Source: Streptomyces misionensis
GTDB lineage: Bacteria > Actinomycetota > Actinomycetes > Streptomycetales > Streptomycetaceae
DNA length: 64,000 bases
Direction: 5' to 3'
Assembly: GCF_900104815.1 (NCBI RefSeq)
Contig: NZ_FNTD01000004.1
Location: forward strand, 4,170,501 to 4,234,500
Of this stretch, positions 16,996 to 26,129 are shown in pieces. Position 1 is the stretch's first letter; the number at the start of each line of letters is the position of its first letter. Below the pieces are notes generated by a model. It made no database searches, was not told the DNA's origin, and saw nothing but the letters and a program-made list of their open reading frames with translations. The position numbers and the translations under genes were made by a program.

Positions 16996-17895
16996 GTGTC
17001 CGGATTCGTAGAAAAGCCCGAGCCGACGGAGGTTCCGGGCCTGGTGCACCTGCACACCGGAAAGGTGCGGGACCTGTACCGGAACGAGGCGGGCGACCTC
17101 GTGATGGTCGCCAGCGACCGCATCTCCGCCTATGACTGGGTACTCCCCACCGAGATCCCCGACAAGGGCCGCGTCCTCACCCAGCTCTCCCTGTGGTGGT
17201 TCGACCAGCTGCGCGACCTGGCCCCCAACCATGTGATCTCCGCCGAGCTGCCCGCGGGCGCCCCGGCCGACTGGGCGGGCCGCACCCTCGTGTGCAAGTC
17301 GCTGAAGATGGTCCCGGTCGAGTGCGTGGCCCGCGGCTACCTCACCGGCTCGGGCCTGGTGGAGTACAACGAGTCCCGGACCGTCTGCGGCCTCGCCCTC
17401 CCCGAAGGTCTCGTCGACGGTTCCGAGCTGCCCGCCCCGATCTTCACCCCGGCCACCAAGGCCGAGGTCGGCGAGCACGACGAGAACGTCTCCTACGAGG
17501 AGGTCGCCCGCCAGGTCGGCGCCGAGACCGCCGCCCAGCTGCGCCAGACCACCCTCGCCGTGTACTCCCGGGCCCGGGACATCGCCCGCGACCGGGGGAT
17601 CGTCCTGGCCGACACCAAGTTCGAGTTCGGCTTCGACGGCGACGAGCTGGTCCTCGCCGACGAGGTGCTCACCCCGGACTCCTCCCGCTTCTGGCCGGCC
17701 GACGAGTGGCAGCCGGGCCGGGCGCAGCCGTCGTACGACAAGCAGTTCGTGCGTGACTGGCTGACCTCCGCCGAGTCCGGCTGGGACCGCAGGAGCGAGC
17801 AGCCCCCGCCGCCGCTGCCGCAGCAGGTGGTGGACGCCACGCGCGCCAAGTACGTGGAGGCCTACGAGCGCCTGACCGGCACCCGCTGGTCCTAG
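16996..17895 (+). CDS. purC: phosphoribosylaminoimidazole-succinocarboxamide synthase (SAICAR synthetase)
   Basis: 299 residues from GTG 16996 behind GGGGAGG. Joins aspartate to CAIR in purine synthesis. Motifs: 'HLHTGKVRDLYRNEAGDLVMVASDRISAYDWVLPTEIPDKG' (SAICAR substrate and ATP site), 'PVECVARGYLTGSG', 'KAEVGEHDENVSYEE', 'LADTKFEFG' and 'LADEVLTPDSSRFWPADEWQPG'. This is the longer purC type (about 300 residues) as in yeast and actinobacteria. Monocistronic: it ends 9 bp before a strong bidirectional terminator shared with tRNA-Gly. Confidence 0.97.
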   Translation: MSGFVEKPEPTEVPGLVHLHTGKVRDLYRNEAGDLVMVASDRISAYDWVLPTEIPDKGRVLTQLSLWWFDQLRDLAPNHVISAELPAGAPADWAGRTLVCKSLKMVPVECVARGYLTGSGLVEYNESRTVCGLALPEGLVDGSELPAPIFTPATKAEVGEHDENVSYEEVARQVGAETAAQLRQTTLAVYSRARDIARDRGIVLADTKFEFGFDGDELVLADEVLTPDSSRFWPADEWQPGRAQPSYDKQFVRDWLTSAESGWDRRSEQPPPPLPQQVVDATRAKYVEAYERLTGTRWS

Positions 17896-17904
17896 GGAAC
17901 GAAG

Positions 17905-17933
17905 AAGACCCCGGTCCAGTGGACCGGGGTCTT
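17905..17933. terminator. bidirectional terminator between purC and tRNA-Gly
   Basis: Perfect 13-bp stem (AAGACCCCGGTCC / GGACCGGGGTCTT) with AGT loop, T-run on the + side and A-run on the other, between convergent purC and tRNA-Gly. Confidence 0.88.
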
Positions 17934-17938
17934 TTCCG

Positions 17939-18014
17939 TGGAGCGGACGACGAGGCTCGAACTCGCGACCTCAACCTTGGCAAGGTTGCGCTCTACCAAC
18001 TGAGCTACGTCCGC
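17939..18014 (-). tRNA. tRNA-Gly (GCC), copy 1
   Basis: 76 nt with encoded CCA (17939-17941). Acceptor GCGGACG/CGTCCGC, anticodon loop TTGCCAA, T-loop GTTCGAGCC. Identical to the copy at 18574-18649. Confidence 0.95.
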
Positions 18015-18540
18015 ACTGCGCCGTGGCGCGACAGCTACTATACCCAACCTCGCTCGGGTGTGAGACGCACTGTCGCGTGCCGGTACCCGCACCGATCTTG
18101 GTGCCGGTCGGGGGAGCGAGTGCGGCACCGCACCCGGCGATCTCCGTGACCGGCGCCCGCCGGCGGCCGGTTCCCGTGCCCCTGCCTCCCGCACGGCCGG
18201 CGGCGAAACCCGGCGGAGACCGCGCCGGCCGCCAACTCGGGCTCCGCGCAACGGTTTCCGGTGCGCACGGTACGGACGGTCTCCGGGAGCCGCCGCCCAC
18301 CGAGGGTCTTCGGTGCCAACCGGCACACCCCGCCGCGAGCGCCCGTTTCGGATGCCCGGGCCGCCGTGCCCGGTGCCGACCGGCGTCCGACGACCGGGCA
18401 GCTCGGCCCGGAAATGTGGCGACCGTCACGCCTCTCGCGCCGGGTGATCGTGGACCCCGTCGGCATTCGCCGGTCTCGACAGCGGGGAGATCTTCCGCGC
18501 GTGAGGGAGAAGCCGATTGCGCGTACGGCGGGGAAACGAA
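18015..18540. other. 526-bp spacer between duplicate tRNA-Gly genes, no gene seen
   Basis: All reading frames here are short or lack ribosome-binding sites and resemble no known protein. The only expected elements are the promoter of tRNA-Gly copy 1 at the left end and the terminator of copy 2 at the right end. Confidence 0.6.
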
Positions 18541-18569
18541 AAAACCCCGGTCACGAAGACCGGGGTTTT
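18541..18569 (-). terminator. terminator of tRNA-Gly copy 2
   Basis: Perfect 12-bp stem AAAACCCCGGTC / GACCGGGGTTTT with ACGAA loop, five bases from the tRNA 3' end. Confidence 0.85.
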
Positions 18570-18573
18570 CCCT

Positions 18574-18649
18574 TGGAGCGGACGACGAGGCTCGAACTCG
18601 CGACCTCAACCTTGGCAAGGTTGCGCTCTACCAACTGAGCTACGTCCGC
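18574..18649 (-). tRNA. tRNA-Gly (GCC), copy 2
   Basis: 76 nt, encoded CCA (18574-18576), anticodon GCC. Every base equals copy 1 at 17939-18014, including flanking bases on both sides, indicating a duplication of tRNA plus flanks. Confidence 0.95.
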
Positions 18650-18731
18650 ACTGCTCCCGACCGGCTCCCACCGATCGGTGCGAGCACCAGCCTACCTGAT
18701 CCACAGGAGTGGTCGTGACGACCGGTGCCAG

Positions 18732-18803
18732 AGCGGGTGACAGGAATCGCACACTGCGCCTTCCCCCTGGAAGGGGGATGTTCTACTACTGAACTACACC
18801 CGC
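18732..18803 (-). tRNA. tRNA-Gly (TCC)
   Basis: 72 nt, acceptor GCGGGTG/CACCCGC, anticodon arm TCCCC-CTTCCAG-GGGGA gives anticodon TCC. No encoded CCA. Reads GGA/GGG codons. Three tRNA-Gly genes therefore lie within 870 bp on the same strand. Confidence 0.92.
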
Positions 18804-19015
18804 ACGATCCTCGGGGTTTCGGCCTTTCGGCCTCGCCCCTCGGCGTGACTCAGACATTAGCTGATCAGCAGGGGGGTTGCGCAAGTCGGTTCCCCCGCGG
18901 GCCCTTCCCGGCTCCCCGGCGGGCCCGGCCGGCGTCTCGGAGCGGCCCAACCGCACGGCCCCCAGGGCCCGCTGACGGACCCTGAGAGCTGCCCCTTCGC
19001 GGGCCCTGTGTCGCC

Positions 19016-19333
19016 TCACTGCGCGGCGCTGAACGCCTCGTAGACCTTCTTGGGGATGCGCCCGCGTGCGGGGACGTCCATCTTGTTGGCCTGAGCCCAG
19101 GCGCGGACGGCCGCCGGATCGGGCGCCACCTCGGTCTGCTTGTACGCCTTGCCGGAGCGCGACCTCTTGCGCCCGGCCTCGACGTAGGGCGCGAGCGCCT
19201 TGCGCAGTTTCTTGGCGTTGGTTTCGTTCAGGTCGATCTCATACGACTTGCCGTCGAGTCCGAAGGCGATCGTTTCCGCCGCTTCCGAGCCGTCGATGTC
19301 GTCAAAGAGAGTGACCACGACCTTTTGCGCCAC
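19016..19333 (-). CDS. lsrL: Lsr2-family nucleoid-associated protein (LsrL-like)
   Basis: 105 residues from GTG 19331-19333. Lsr2 architecture: N-terminal dimerisation domain 'MAQKVVVTLFDDIDGSEAAETIAFGLDGKSYEIDLNETNAKKLRKALAPYV' (1-51), basic linker 'GRKRSRSGKAYKQ', and C-terminal DNA-binding domain with the AT-hook-like 'RGR' (in 'VPARGRIPKKVYEAF'). Lsr2 is a xenogeneic silencer that binds AT-rich DNA. Streptomyces carry two paralogs; position next to purS matches the one called lsrL in Streptomyces coelicolor (assignment from memory of gene order). Divergent from purSQL, with a relatively AT-rich 311-bp gap between them, which is itself a plausible Lsr2 target. Confidence 0.9.
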   Translation of the reverse strand: MAQKVVVTLFDDIDGSEAAETIAFGLDGKSYEIDLNETNAKKLRKALAPYVEAGRKRSRSGKAYKQTEVAPDPAAVRAWAQANKMDVPARGRIPKKVYEAFSAAQ

Positions 19334-19644
19334 GAATATCGGTCCCTTCGTGCGGCACGTCGATACAGCTCAAGCGGCGTCGACGTACCGAGTATCGGCT
19401 ATTGCCAATTTATTTGTACAGTGCCCGGCAATGCAATGTGAAGCCCGACTAAAACCGTCCGCGTGTCCGAGTGCAATAGGGGTTGCGGGCGGCCTGTCGA
19501 ACTTTCCCAGAAATTTTCACGGTGGTCGGGCTCCGACACCCGATCGTGATGCGCCTCACGTAGTTTCCTCCAACTCTACCCGCGTAGAAATTTTGTGCGG
19601 GTAGTCTGAAGGAACCTGCTCAGCACCACACACCGGGAGTGCCA
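19334..19644. promoter_or_regulatory. AT-richer divergent promoter region between lsrL and purSQL
   Basis: 311 bp with no gene. It is clearly less GC-rich than its surroundings (e.g. 19396-19412 and 19505-19520). A hairpin or operator-like inverted repeat, CTACCCGC (19576-19583) with GCGGGTAG (19597-19604), lies 40-70 bp before the purS start and may be part of the purSQL promoter or leader. No known purine-repressor motif is recognised. Confidence 0.5.
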
Positions 19645-19917
19645 GTGGCACGCGTCGTAGTCGACGTCATGCTCAAGCCGGAGATCCTCGACCCCCAGGG
19701 CCAGGCGGTCCAGCGTGCGCTGCCGCGCCTGGGTTTCGAAGGGATCTCGGACGTACGTCAGGGAAAGCGATTCGAACTGGAAGTTGACGGGCCGGTCGAC
19801 GAGGCCGCGCTCGCCCGCATCCGCGATCTCGCGGAATCCTTCCTCGCCAACACCGTGATCGAGGACTTCACCGTCAAGGTCGAAGAGGGTGCGGAAGTCG
19901 CGGAGGCGGCGAAGTGA
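19645..19917 (+). CDS. purS: FGAM synthase subunit PurS
   Basis: 90 residues. The GTG at 19645 is chosen over GTG 19639 because GGGAG (19635-19639) sits five bases before it and the protein then begins '[20 protein letters not shown]', the family's usual start. PurS is the small bridging subunit of the three-part formylglycinamidine synthase (PurSQL). Motifs: '[23 protein letters not shown]', '[14 protein letters not shown]'. Overlaps purQ by 4 bp (GTGA). Confidence 0.95.
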   Translation: MARVVVDVMLKPEILDPQGQAVQRALPRLGFEGISDVRQGKRFELEVDGPVDEAALARIRDLAESFLANTVIEDFTVKVEEGAEVAEAAK

Positions 19918-20594
19918 CCGCTCGTATTGGCGTCGTCACTTTCCCGGGAAGCCTGGACGACCGGGACACCCAGCGCGCGATCCGTCTCGCGGGCGCCGAA
20001 CCGGTCGCCCTGTGGCACAAGGACAAGGACCTCAAGCAGGTCGACGCCGTGGTGCTGCCCGGCGGTTTCTCCTACGGCGACTATCTGCGCGCCGGCGCCA
20101 TCTCCCGTTTCTCGCCGGTCATGGACACGGTCATCGAGCAGGCGAAGGCCGGTCTTCCGGTCCTCGGCATCTGCAACGGCTTCCAGGTCCTCACCGAGGC
20201 CCACCTCCTGCCGGGCGCGATGCTCGGCAACGACCACCTCCACTTCATCTGCCGCGACCAGAAGCTGCGGGTGGAGAACGCGGAGACGGCCTGGACCGGC
20301 GACTACCGCCAGGGCCAGGAGATCCACATCCCGCTGAAGAACATGGACGGCCGGTACGTCGCCGACTCGTACACGCTCGACAAGCTGGAGGCGGAGGGCC
20401 GCGTCGTCTTCCGCTACCTCGACTTCAACCCCAACGGCTCGCTCAACGACATCGCCGGCGTCACCAACGAGGCCGGCAACGTCGTCGGCCTGATGCCGCA
20501 CCCCGAGCACGCCGTCGAGCCGCTGATCGGTACGGGCCGTACCGACGGCCTCCCCTTCTTCACCTCGATCCTCAAGAAGCTGGTCAACGCATGA
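19914..20594 (+). CDS. purQ: FGAM synthase glutaminase subunit PurQ
   Basis: 226 residues, class I glutamine amidotransferase that supplies ammonia to PurL. Start '[22 protein letters not shown]'; nucleophile Cys in '[20 protein letters not shown]' (about residue 87); His/Glu of the triad in '[15 protein letters not shown]' (about 196-198). Translationally coupled to purS (GTGA) and to purL (ATGA overlap at 20591). Confidence 0.96.
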   Translation: MTARIGVVTFPGSLDDRDTQRAIRLAGAEPVALWHKDKDLKQVDAVVLPGGFSYGDYLRAGAISRFSPVMDTVIEQAKAGLPVLGICNGFQVLTEAHLLPGAMLGNDHLHFICRDQKLRVENAETAWTGDYRQGQEIHIPLKNMDGRYVADSYTLDKLEAEGRVVFRYLDFNPNGSLNDIAGVTNEAGNVVGLMPHPEHAVEPLIGTGRTDGLPFFTSILKKLVNA

Positions 20595-22849
20595 GCCGGA
20601 CGCCTCTGGACACGGTCGAGCACGCGGCCGCGACCCCCGACGTCGAGCTGCCCTGGGCCGAACTCGGCCTGAAGAAGGACGAGTACGAGCGGGTGGTGGA
20701 GATCCTCGGCCGCCGCCCGACCGGCGCGGAACTCGCCATGTACTCGGTCATGTGGTCCGAGCACTGCTCGTACAAGTCCTCCAAGGTCCACCTGCGCCAG
20801 TTCGGCGAGAAGGCGCCCGAGTCCGACGCGCTGCTCGTCGGCATCGGCGAGAACGCCGGCGTGGTGGACGTCGGCCAGGGCTACGCGGTCACCTTCAAGG
20901 TGGAGTCGCACAACCACCCCTCCTACGTCGAGCCCTACCAGGGCGCGGCCACGGGCGTGGGCGGCATCGTCCGCGACATCATCGCGATGGGCGCCCGCCC
21001 GGTCGCGGTGGTCGACCCGCTGCGCTTCGGCGCCGCCGACCACCCCGACACCAAGCGCGTCCTGCCCGGCGTGGTCGCGGGCATCGGCGGCTACGGCAAC
21101 TGCCTGGGCCTGCCCAACATCGGCGGCGAGGTCGTCTTCGACGCCTGCTACCAGGGCAACCCGCTGGTCAACGCCGGTGCCATCGGTGTGATGCGGCACG
21201 AGGACATCCACCTCGCCAAGGCCTCCGGCGCCGGCAACCAGGTCATCCTGTACGGCGCCCGGACCGGCGGCGACGGCATCGGCGGCGCGTCGATCCTGGC
21301 GAGCGAGACCTTCGACGACGCCAAGCCGTCGAAGCGCCCGGCGGTCCAGGTCGGCGACCCCTTCCAGGAGAAGCTGCTCATCGAGTGCACCCTGGAGGCG
21401 TTCCGGGAGAAGCTGGTCGTCGGCATCCAGGACCTGGGCGCGGCCGGACTCTCCTGCGCCACCAGCGAGTTGGCGTCCAACGGCTCCGGCGGCATGCGCG
21501 TGACCCTGGACGACGTCCCGCTGCGCGACTCGACCCTGTCTCCTGAGGAGATCCTCATGAGCGAGTCGCAGGAGCGCATGTGCGCGGTCGTGGAGCCCGA
21601 CAAGGTCGAGCGGTTCCTGGAGATCTGCGCCAAGTGGGACGTCATCGCCACCGTCATCGGCGAGGTGACCGACGGCGACCGGCTGGAGATCTTCTGGCAC
21701 GGCGAGAAGATCGTGGACGTCGACCCGCGCACGGTGGCGCACGACGGCCCGGTCTACGAGCGCCCGTACGCCCGCCCCGACTGGCAGGACGCCCTCCAGG
21801 CCGACGACGCGAACAAGCTGCCGCGTCCGGCGACGTCGCAGGAGCTGAAGGACCAGGTCCTGAAGCTGGTCGCGTCCCCGAACCAGGCCTCCAAGAAGTG
21901 GATCACGCAGCAGTACGACCACTTCGTGCAGGGCAACACGGTGCTGGCCCAGCCCGAGGACTCGGGCATGATCCGCGTGGACGAGGAGACCGGTCTCGGC
22001 GTCGCCATCGCCACGGACGGCAACGGCCGGTACGCCAAGCTGGACCCGTACACGGGCGCGCAGCTGGCGCTGGCGGAGGCGTACCGCAACGTGGCGACGA
22101 CGGGCGCGAAGCCGCTCGCGGTCTCGGACTGCCTGAACTTCGGCTCGCCGGAGGACCCGGCGGTGATGTGGCAGTTCGCGGAGGCGGTGCGCGGCCTCGC
22201 GGACGGCTGCAAGCAGCTGGGCACGCCGGTCACGGGCGGCAACGTCTCGCTGTACAACCAGACGGGCGAGGCGGCGATCCACCCGACGCCGGTCGTCGCG
22301 GTCCTCGGTGTGATCGACGACGTGGCCCGCCGCACCCCGGTCGCCTTCCAGGAGGAGGGCCAGCTGCTCTACCTCCTCGGCGAGACCCGCGAGGAGTTCG
22401 GCGGCTCGGCCTGGTCCCAGGTGATCCACGACCACCTCGGCGGCATGCCCCCGGCGGTGGACCTGGAGCGCGAGCGGCTGCTGGCCGAGATCCTGATCTC
22501 CGCCTCCCGCGACGGCATGATCGACTCGGCGCACGACCTGTCCGACGGCGGTCTGATCCAGGCGGTCGTGGAGTCCGCGCTGCTCGGTGACAAGGGCGCC
22601 CGCCTGATCGTCCCCGACGGCCTGGACGCCTTCACCTTCCTCCTCTCCGAGTCCGCGGGCCGCGCCCTCGTGGCCGTCCCGCGCTCGGAGGAGGTCCGCT
22701 TCAACGACATGTGTGCGGCCCGGGGTCTCCCGGTCACTCGCATCGGCGTGGTCGACGGCGACACGGTCGAGGTCCAGGGCGAGTTCACCCTCCCGCTGGC
22801 CGACCTGCGCGCGGCCCACGAGAACACGATCCCGTCCCTGCTGGCGTGA
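20591..22849 (+). CDS. purL: FGAM synthase large subunit PurL
   Basis: 752 residues from ATG 20591 (4-bp overlap with purQ). Converts FGAR to FGAM with ATP and PurQ-derived ammonia. Motifs: '[35 protein letters not shown]' (N-terminal, His of the ATP site), '[31 protein letters not shown]', '[17 protein letters not shown]', second repeat '[22 protein letters not shown]', '[13 protein letters not shown]', '[14 protein letters not shown]'. Length fits the small (PurS-dependent) PurL class. Followed by a strong terminator. Confidence 0.97.
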   Translation: MSRTPLDTVEHAAATPDVELPWAELGLKKDEYERVVEILGRRPTGAELAMYSVMWSEHCSYKSSKVHLRQFGEKAPESDALLVGIGENAGVVDVGQGYAVTFKVESHNHPSYVEPYQGAATGVGGIVRDIIAMGARPVAVVDPLRFGAADHPDTKRVLPGVVAGIGGYGNCLGLPNIGGEVVFDACYQGNPLVNAGAIGVMRHEDIHLAKASGAGNQVILYGARTGGDGIGGASILASETFDDAKPSKRPAVQVGDPFQEKLLIECTLEAFREKLVVGIQDLGAAGLSCATSELASNGSGGMRVTLDDVPLRDSTLSPEEILMSESQERMCAVVEPDKVERFLEICAKWDVIATVIGEVTDGDRLEIFWHGEKIVDVDPRTVAHDGPVYERPYARPDWQDALQADDANKLPRPATSQELKDQVLKLVASPNQASKKWITQQYDHFVQGNTVLAQPEDSGMIRVDEETGLGVAIATDGNGRYAKLDPYTGAQLALAEAYRNVATTGAKPLAVSDCLNFGSPEDPAVMWQFAEAVRGLADGCKQLGTPVTGGNVSLYNQTGEAAIHPTPVVAVLGVIDDVARRTPVAFQEEGQLLYLLGETREEFGGSAWSQVIHDHLGGMPPAVDLERERLLAEILISASRDGMIDSAHDLSDGGLIQAVVESALLGDKGARLIVPDGLDAFTFLLSESAGRALVAVPRSEEVRFNDMCAARGLPVTRIGVVDGDTVEVQGEFTLPLADLRAAHENTIPSLLA

Positions 22850-22853
22850 CGGA

Positions 22854-22887
22854 GCCCCCGCCCGGACGACTCGTTCCGGGCGGGGGC
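22854..22887 (+). terminator. terminator of the purSQL operon
   Basis: Perfect 13-bp GC stem (GCCCCCGCCCGGA / TCCGGGCGGGGGC), 8-nt loop, beginning four bases after the purL stop. Confidence 0.85.
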
Positions 22888-23073
22888 CTCTCGCCGCGAC
22901 GGAGGTTCGGCGGACGTCGTTCTCGAGACGGCGGAATCCCCGGCCGGCCGTACGCGGCCGGCTGCTCGTGCCGGTCCCGCCGGTCGGTGTCCCCGCGTTC
23001 GGTTGCCCGTCACCCACCCGGGTGGGCCGGCGGGAGCCTTCGCGCCCTCTCCTCGAGCGCATAGGCTCGCCCC

Positions 23074-23871
23074 ATGCCTCCCGCCAGGAAACGTGCCCGC
23101 GCCTACGACCCCGCCCGCACCCGTGCCGCCGTGCTCGGTCAGTTCGAGGCCGTGCGGGATGCCGTACGGCGGCTGGACGACGCGCAGTTGGCGCTGCCCA
23201 CGCGGCTCGACGGGTGGACGGTGCGGGAGTTGGTGGTGCACATCGGGATGGCGCTGACCGCCCTGCACCGCGCGGTGGCGCTGCCCGAGCCGGCCACGGC
23301 GGACGCCGTGCTGCTCGACTGGCCCTTCGCCACCGCCGCGAACTCCGCGGCCATCGACGCCTTCACCCGGGACCTCACGGCCGAGCACCCCGACCTCGAC
23401 GCCTATCTCGCGGACATCGACGGCTCCCTGCGCGCCCTGCTCGCCGAGCAGCCCGGCACCCGGCTGCTGCCGACCAACGCGGGCGTCCTCCGGCTGGACG
23501 ACTACCTGGTCACCCGTGCCGTGGAACTCGTCGTCCACACCGACGACCTGAACGCGGCCGTGCCGGGCCTCGACGTGCCGTTCGACCGGCAGGCGCTGGC
23601 CGCCGCCACCCGGCTGCTCGCGGACGCCCTCGCGGTGAAGGCGCCCGGTGGTTCCACCGAGGTGCGGGTGCCGCCGTACGCCGTGGTGCAGTGCGTCGAG
23701 GGGCCCCGGCACACCCGGGGCACCCCGCCCAACGTGGTGGAGACCGATCCGCTGACCTGGGTGCGGCTCGCCACCGGCCGTCTGGCCTGGCGGGAGGCGC
23801 TGGACGAGGCCAAGGTCAGCGCCGGCGGGGAGCGGGCCGACATCGGGGCGCTGCTGCCGGTCATGACCTGA
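23074..23871 (+). CDS. mycothiol-dependent maleylpyruvate isomerase family protein
   Basis: 265 residues from ATG 23074. DinB/MDMPI fold: 'RRLDDAQLALPTRLDGWTVRELVVHIGMAL' (about 32-61, metal-ligand His in VVHIG), 'DDYLVTRAVELVVHTDDLNAAV' (about 150-170, second His of the metal site in VVHTDDL), and a C-terminal SCP2-like part 'VETDPLTWVRLATGRLAWREAL'. Such enzymes use mycothiol in isomerase or transferase reactions in actinobacteria; the substrate here is unknown. Stands alone between purL and the META lipoprotein. Confidence 0.85.
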   Translation: MPPARKRARAYDPARTRAAVLGQFEAVRDAVRRLDDAQLALPTRLDGWTVRELVVHIGMALTALHRAVALPEPATADAVLLDWPFATAANSAAIDAFTRDLTAEHPDLDAYLADIDGSLRALLAEQPGTRLLPTNAGVLRLDDYLVTRAVELVVHTDDLNAAVPGLDVPFDRQALAAATRLLADALAVKAPGGSTEVRVPPYAVVQCVEGPRHTRGTPPNVVETDPLTWVRLATGRLAWREALDEAKVSAGGERADIGALLPVMT

Positions 23872-23906
23872 GGGAACCGCCCCGGACGGTCCGCCGTCCA
23901 AGCGGT

Positions 23907-24362
23907 ATGAAACGGTACAAAGCATCTGCGGTCTCCGTGCTCTTCCCCCTGCTGGTGGCCTGTGGGGCCACCCCGGCGCAGAGTGGATCCGTGAGTGTCG
24001 ACGAACCCCTGACCGGCGTCGAGTGGCGGATCGTGAGCGTCACCAGCGACGGGACGACCCGGCCCGCCCCGGCCGCCGCCCGCCTGCGCATCGACGCGGC
24101 CGCGGGGGCGGCCGGAACCGCCGCCGGCAACCTCGGCTGCAACGCCTTCAGCGCCCCCGTCACCCTGCACGGCGACCGCATCGGCTTCGGCGCGCTGCGC
24201 ACCACCAAAATGGCCTGTGACAGTGCCCGGATGGCCTTCGAACGGACCCTGGCCGGGCTGCTGGGCGGCCGGACGCTCACCGGGACGAGTGAGGACGGCA
24301 AGCTCACGCTCACCACCAGTCACGGCGACCGCGTGAACCTCACCCGCAGCACACCCGAATGA
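23907..24362 (+). CDS. META-domain lipoprotein (HslJ-like)
   Basis: 151 residues from ATG 23907, 35 bp after the previous stop. Lipobox in 'VSVLFPLLVACGAT' with lipidated Cys19. The mature part is one META/HslJ domain: 'LTGVEWRIVSVTSDG' (TGxxW start), 'AGNLGCNAFSAPVTLHGDRIGFGALRTTKMACD' (GCN.F ... T.maC), 'KLTLTTSHGDRVNLTR'. The paired Cys in GCN and MAC are typical. Surface-attached protein of unknown function; HslJ in E. coli relates to heat shock and novobiocin resistance. Confidence 0.85.
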   Translation: MKRYKASAVSVLFPLLVACGATPAQSGSVSVDEPLTGVEWRIVSVTSDGTTRPAPAAARLRIDAAAGAAGTAAGNLGCNAFSAPVTLHGDRIGFGALRTTKMACDSARMAFERTLAGLLGGRTLTGTSEDGKLTLTTSHGDRVNLTRSTPE

Positions 24363-24528
24363 TGTGCGACACCTCACTCACGCATACGGCCAAACCGCCC
24401 GGGCATCGGGCGCGCCCGCCCGCCCGACGCCACGCCGGTCGCCGATAAAAACCCGCTGACCTGCGTAAACGCGGAAAGCGACAACCTGATCGGTAAACCA
24501 CCCGTCCGTTACGACCGCGTATCCCCAA

Positions 24529-24558
24529 TTCGGACCAGTGGTCGACCTCGCCTACACT
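24529..24558 (+). promoter_or_regulatory. purF promoter, probably leaderless
   Basis: TTCGGA (24529-24534), 18-bp spacer, TACACT (24553-24558). The -10 ends seven bases before the GTG at 24566, so transcription should start at or one base before the start codon; no Shine-Dalgarno is present. The remaining part of the 203-bp gap shows nothing else. Confidence 0.55.
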
Positions 24559-24565
24559 CGGTGCT

Positions 24566-26095
24566 GTGCCACGTGGTGACGGTCGACTCAATCACGACCT
24601 GCTCCCCGGTGAGAAAGGCCCCCAGGACGCGTGTGGCGTCTTCGGTGTCTGGGCTCCGGGTGAAGAGGTCGCAAAGCTCACGTACTTCGGGCTCTACGCC
24701 CTCCAGCACCGGGGTCAGGAATCCGCGGGAATCGCGGTCAGCAATGGCTCCCAGATCCTCGTCTTCAAGGACATGGGCCTGGTCTCCCAGGTCTTCGACG
24801 AGACCTCTCTCGGTTCGCTCCAGGGTCATATCGCGGTCGGTCACGCCCGCTACTCGACCACCGGCGCCTCCGTGTGGGAGAACGCCCAGCCGACGTTCCG
24901 CGCCACCGCGCACGGCTCGATCGCGCTCGGCCACAACGGCAACCTGGTCAACACGGCGCAGCTCGCCGAGATGGTCGCCGAACTGCCGAACGACAACAAC
25001 AGCCGCTCCACCCGGGTCGCGGCCACCAACGACACCGACCTGCTGACGGCCCTGCTGGCCGCCCAGGTCGACGAGGACGGCAAGCCGCTGACCATCGAGG
25101 AGGCCGCCCAGCAGGTCCTCCCGAAGATCCGGGGCGCCTTCTCGCTCGTCTTCATGGACGAGCACACCCTCTACGCCGGCCGCGACCCGCAGGGCATCCG
25201 CCCGCTGGTCCTCGGCCGTCTGGAGCGCGGCTGGGTGGTCGCCTCCGAGACCGCCGCCCTCGACATCGTGGGCGCCAGCTTCGTCCGGGAGATCGAGCCG
25301 GGCGAGTTCGTCGCCATCGACGAGAACGGTCTGCGCAGCTCGCGGTTCGCGGAAGCAAAGCCCAAGGGCTGTGTCTTCGAGTACGTGTACCTGGCCCGCC
25401 CGGACACCGACATCGCCGGCCGGAACGTGTACCTCTCCCGCGTGGAGATGGGCCGCCGGCTCGCCAAGGAGGCCCCGGTCGAGGCCGATCTGGTGATAGC
25501 GACCCCGGAGTCGGGCACCCCGGCCGCCATCGGCTACGCGGAGGCCTCCGGCATCCCCTTCGGCGCCGGTCTGGTGAAGAACGCCTACGTGGGCCGCACC
25601 TTCATCCAGCCCTCGCAGACCATCCGCCAGCTGGGCATCCGGCTGAAGCTGAACCCGCTCAAGGAAGTCATCAAGGGCAAGCGCCTGGTCGTCGTGGACG
25701 ACTCGATCGTGCGCGGCAACACCCAGCGCGCCCTGGTCCGCATGCTCCGCGAGGCGGGCGCGGCCGAGGTGCACATCCGGATCTCCTCGCCGCCCGTGAA
25801 GTGGCCCTGCTTCTTCGGCATCGACTTCGCGACCCGCGCGGAGCTGATCGCCAACGGCATGACGATCGACGAGATCGGCACCAGCCTCGGCGCCGACTCG
25901 CTCGCCTACATCTCCATCGACGGCATGATCGACGCGACCACCATCGCGAAGCCGAACCTGTGCCGCGCCTGCTTCGACGGCGAGTACCCGATGGAACTGC
26001 CGGACCCGGAGCTGCTCGGCAAGCAGCTGCTGGAGACCGAGCTGGCGGCCGGTCCGGCCGAAACGGCCGCGGCCGACGCGATCCGCCGCCCGTAA
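24566..26095 (+). CDS. purF: amidophosphoribosyltransferase
   Basis: 509 residues from GTG 24566. First committed step of purine synthesis (PRPP + glutamine to phosphoribosylamine). A short propeptide precedes the Ntn nucleophile Cys in 'GPQDACGVFGVW' (about Cys23), with 'YFGLYALQHRGQESAGIAVS', 'GHARYSTTGAS', the PRPP-binding 'RLVVVDDSIVRGNTQRALVRML' (about 372-393), and Cys residues in 'PVKWPCFFGID' and 'PNLCRACFDGEYP' that in the Bacillus-type enzyme bind an Fe-S cluster. Forms an operon with purM (34-bp gap). Confidence 0.97.
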   Translation: MPRGDGRLNHDLLPGEKGPQDACGVFGVWAPGEEVAKLTYFGLYALQHRGQESAGIAVSNGSQILVFKDMGLVSQVFDETSLGSLQGHIAVGHARYSTTGASVWENAQPTFRATAHGSIALGHNGNLVNTAQLAEMVAELPNDNNSRSTRVAATNDTDLLTALLAAQVDEDGKPLTIEEAAQQVLPKIRGAFSLVFMDEHTLYAGRDPQGIRPLVLGRLERGWVVASETAALDIVGASFVREIEPGEFVAIDENGLRSSRFAEAKPKGCVFEYVYLARPDTDIAGRNVYLSRVEMGRRLAKEAPVEADLVIATPESGTPAAIGYAEASGIPFGAGLVKNAYVGRTFIQPSQTIRQLGIRLKLNPLKEVIKGKRLVVVDDSIVRGNTQRALVRMLREAGAAEVHIRISSPPVKWPCFFGIDFATRAELIANGMTIDEIGTSLGADSLAYISIDGMIDATTIAKPNLCRACFDGEYPMELPDPELLGKQLLETELAAGPAETAAADAIRRP

Positions 26096-26129
26096 CACCC
26101 CGCAGTACGACACGAAAGCTCTCACAGTC

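Noticed and set aside
18023..18718. Apparent 231-codon gene over the tRNA-Gly copies
   Set aside because: It includes both tRNA genes and their terminators; composition is not protein-like.
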